This document shows, in pieces, positions 5,573 to 5,690 of a stretch of DNA of 5,690 nucleotides. Positions within the stretch are counted from its first letter, which is position 1, and each line of letters opens with the position of its first letter. The notes under the pieces are model-generated. The model searched no databases. It worked only from the letters and a program-made list of their open reading frames with translations, and was not told the origin of the DNA. The translations under genes and the position numbers were made by a program. The DNA is from CBCXVS01 sp965178525 (GTDB lineage Bacteria > Tectomicrobia > Entotheonellia > Entotheonellales > Entotheonellaceae), in the NCBI GenBank assembly GCA_965178525.1, contig CBCXVS010000393.1, forward strand, positions 1-5,690, given 5' to 3'.

Positions 5573-5690
5573 TGGATCGTGATGGGTTGGGAGCTGCGGG
5601 CCACCCACGAACCACTAGACCGAAGTTCCTCCCGTGATTCGGCGACAACTTGTTGAAATAAAAACTCAAAAGCCTGAAACGAATTGACCT
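5569..5690 (-). CDS. C-terminal end of an unidentified gene (partial)
   Basis: Read on the minus strand from the window edge, one frame is open for 39 codons to TAA at 5571-5569. It encodes an amphipathic, natural-looking C-terminus (FQAFEFLFQQVVAESREEL, then RSSGSWVARSSQPITIH). The stop overlaps the stop of the TPR gene by four bases, a tight convergent arrangement with no room for a terminator between them. Too little is present to name a family. A second minus-strand frame is also open here but reads as less protein-like. The gene begins outside the window. Confidence 0.5.
   Translation of the reverse strand, partial: VNSFQAFEFLFQQVVAESREELRSSGSWVARSSQPITIH

Overview
The window is a bacterial chromosomal segment of moderately high GC. 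Its core is a Sec translocon accessory operon, yajC-secD-secF, on the minus strand. SecD and SecF are separate polypeptides, and SecF carries an extra membrane segment that I associate with Desulfobacterota-like and related deep Gram-negative lineages. The plus-strand neighbour has a signal peptide and TPR repeats of the BamD/YbgF type. These point to a Gram-negative bacterium of the Desulfobacterota / NC10 / Tectomicrobia kind; that placement is inference, and no marker here fixes the phylum.

Layout. (1) 1-460, plus strand: protein-like but broken reading frames. A small two-helix membrane ORF (92-334) continues in the same frame through two TGA codons to 460, and a well-initiated frame starting at 21 runs into it in another frame. 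(2) 495-1229, minus strand: a more AT-rich gene for a membrane-anchored coiled-coil protein. It is split by an in-frame TAG at 1032-1034 and appears frameshifted near its end, around 592-609. It has its own sigma70-like promoter (1318-1346). (3) 1358-1413: a rho-independent terminator on the minus strand that contains the secF stop codon. (4) 1403-4457, minus strand: secF, secD and yajC, transcribed yajC first, with gaps of 45 and 40 nt. (5) 4458-4630: an intergenic region with divergent promoters. (6) 4631-5572, plus strand: an exported TPR protein with a C-terminal hydrophobic PGAG domain. (7) 5569-5690, minus strand: the last 39 codons of an unidentified gene, meeting the TPR gene tail to tail.

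How the genes work together: SecD, SecF and YajC form the SecDF-YajC complex, which uses the proton-motive force to help pull proteins through SecYEG. The divergently transcribed TPR protein is a likely Sec substrate and may act at the envelope, but nothing in the sequence ties it functionally to SecDF. The terminator and separate promoter isolate the 495-1229 gene from the sec operon.

I do not see a new defence or mobile system. The points most worth a second look are the interrupted coiled-coil gene, the enlarged SecF, and the unusual domain pairing of the TPR protein. No tRNA, rRNA, CRISPR array or insertion sequence was recognised.
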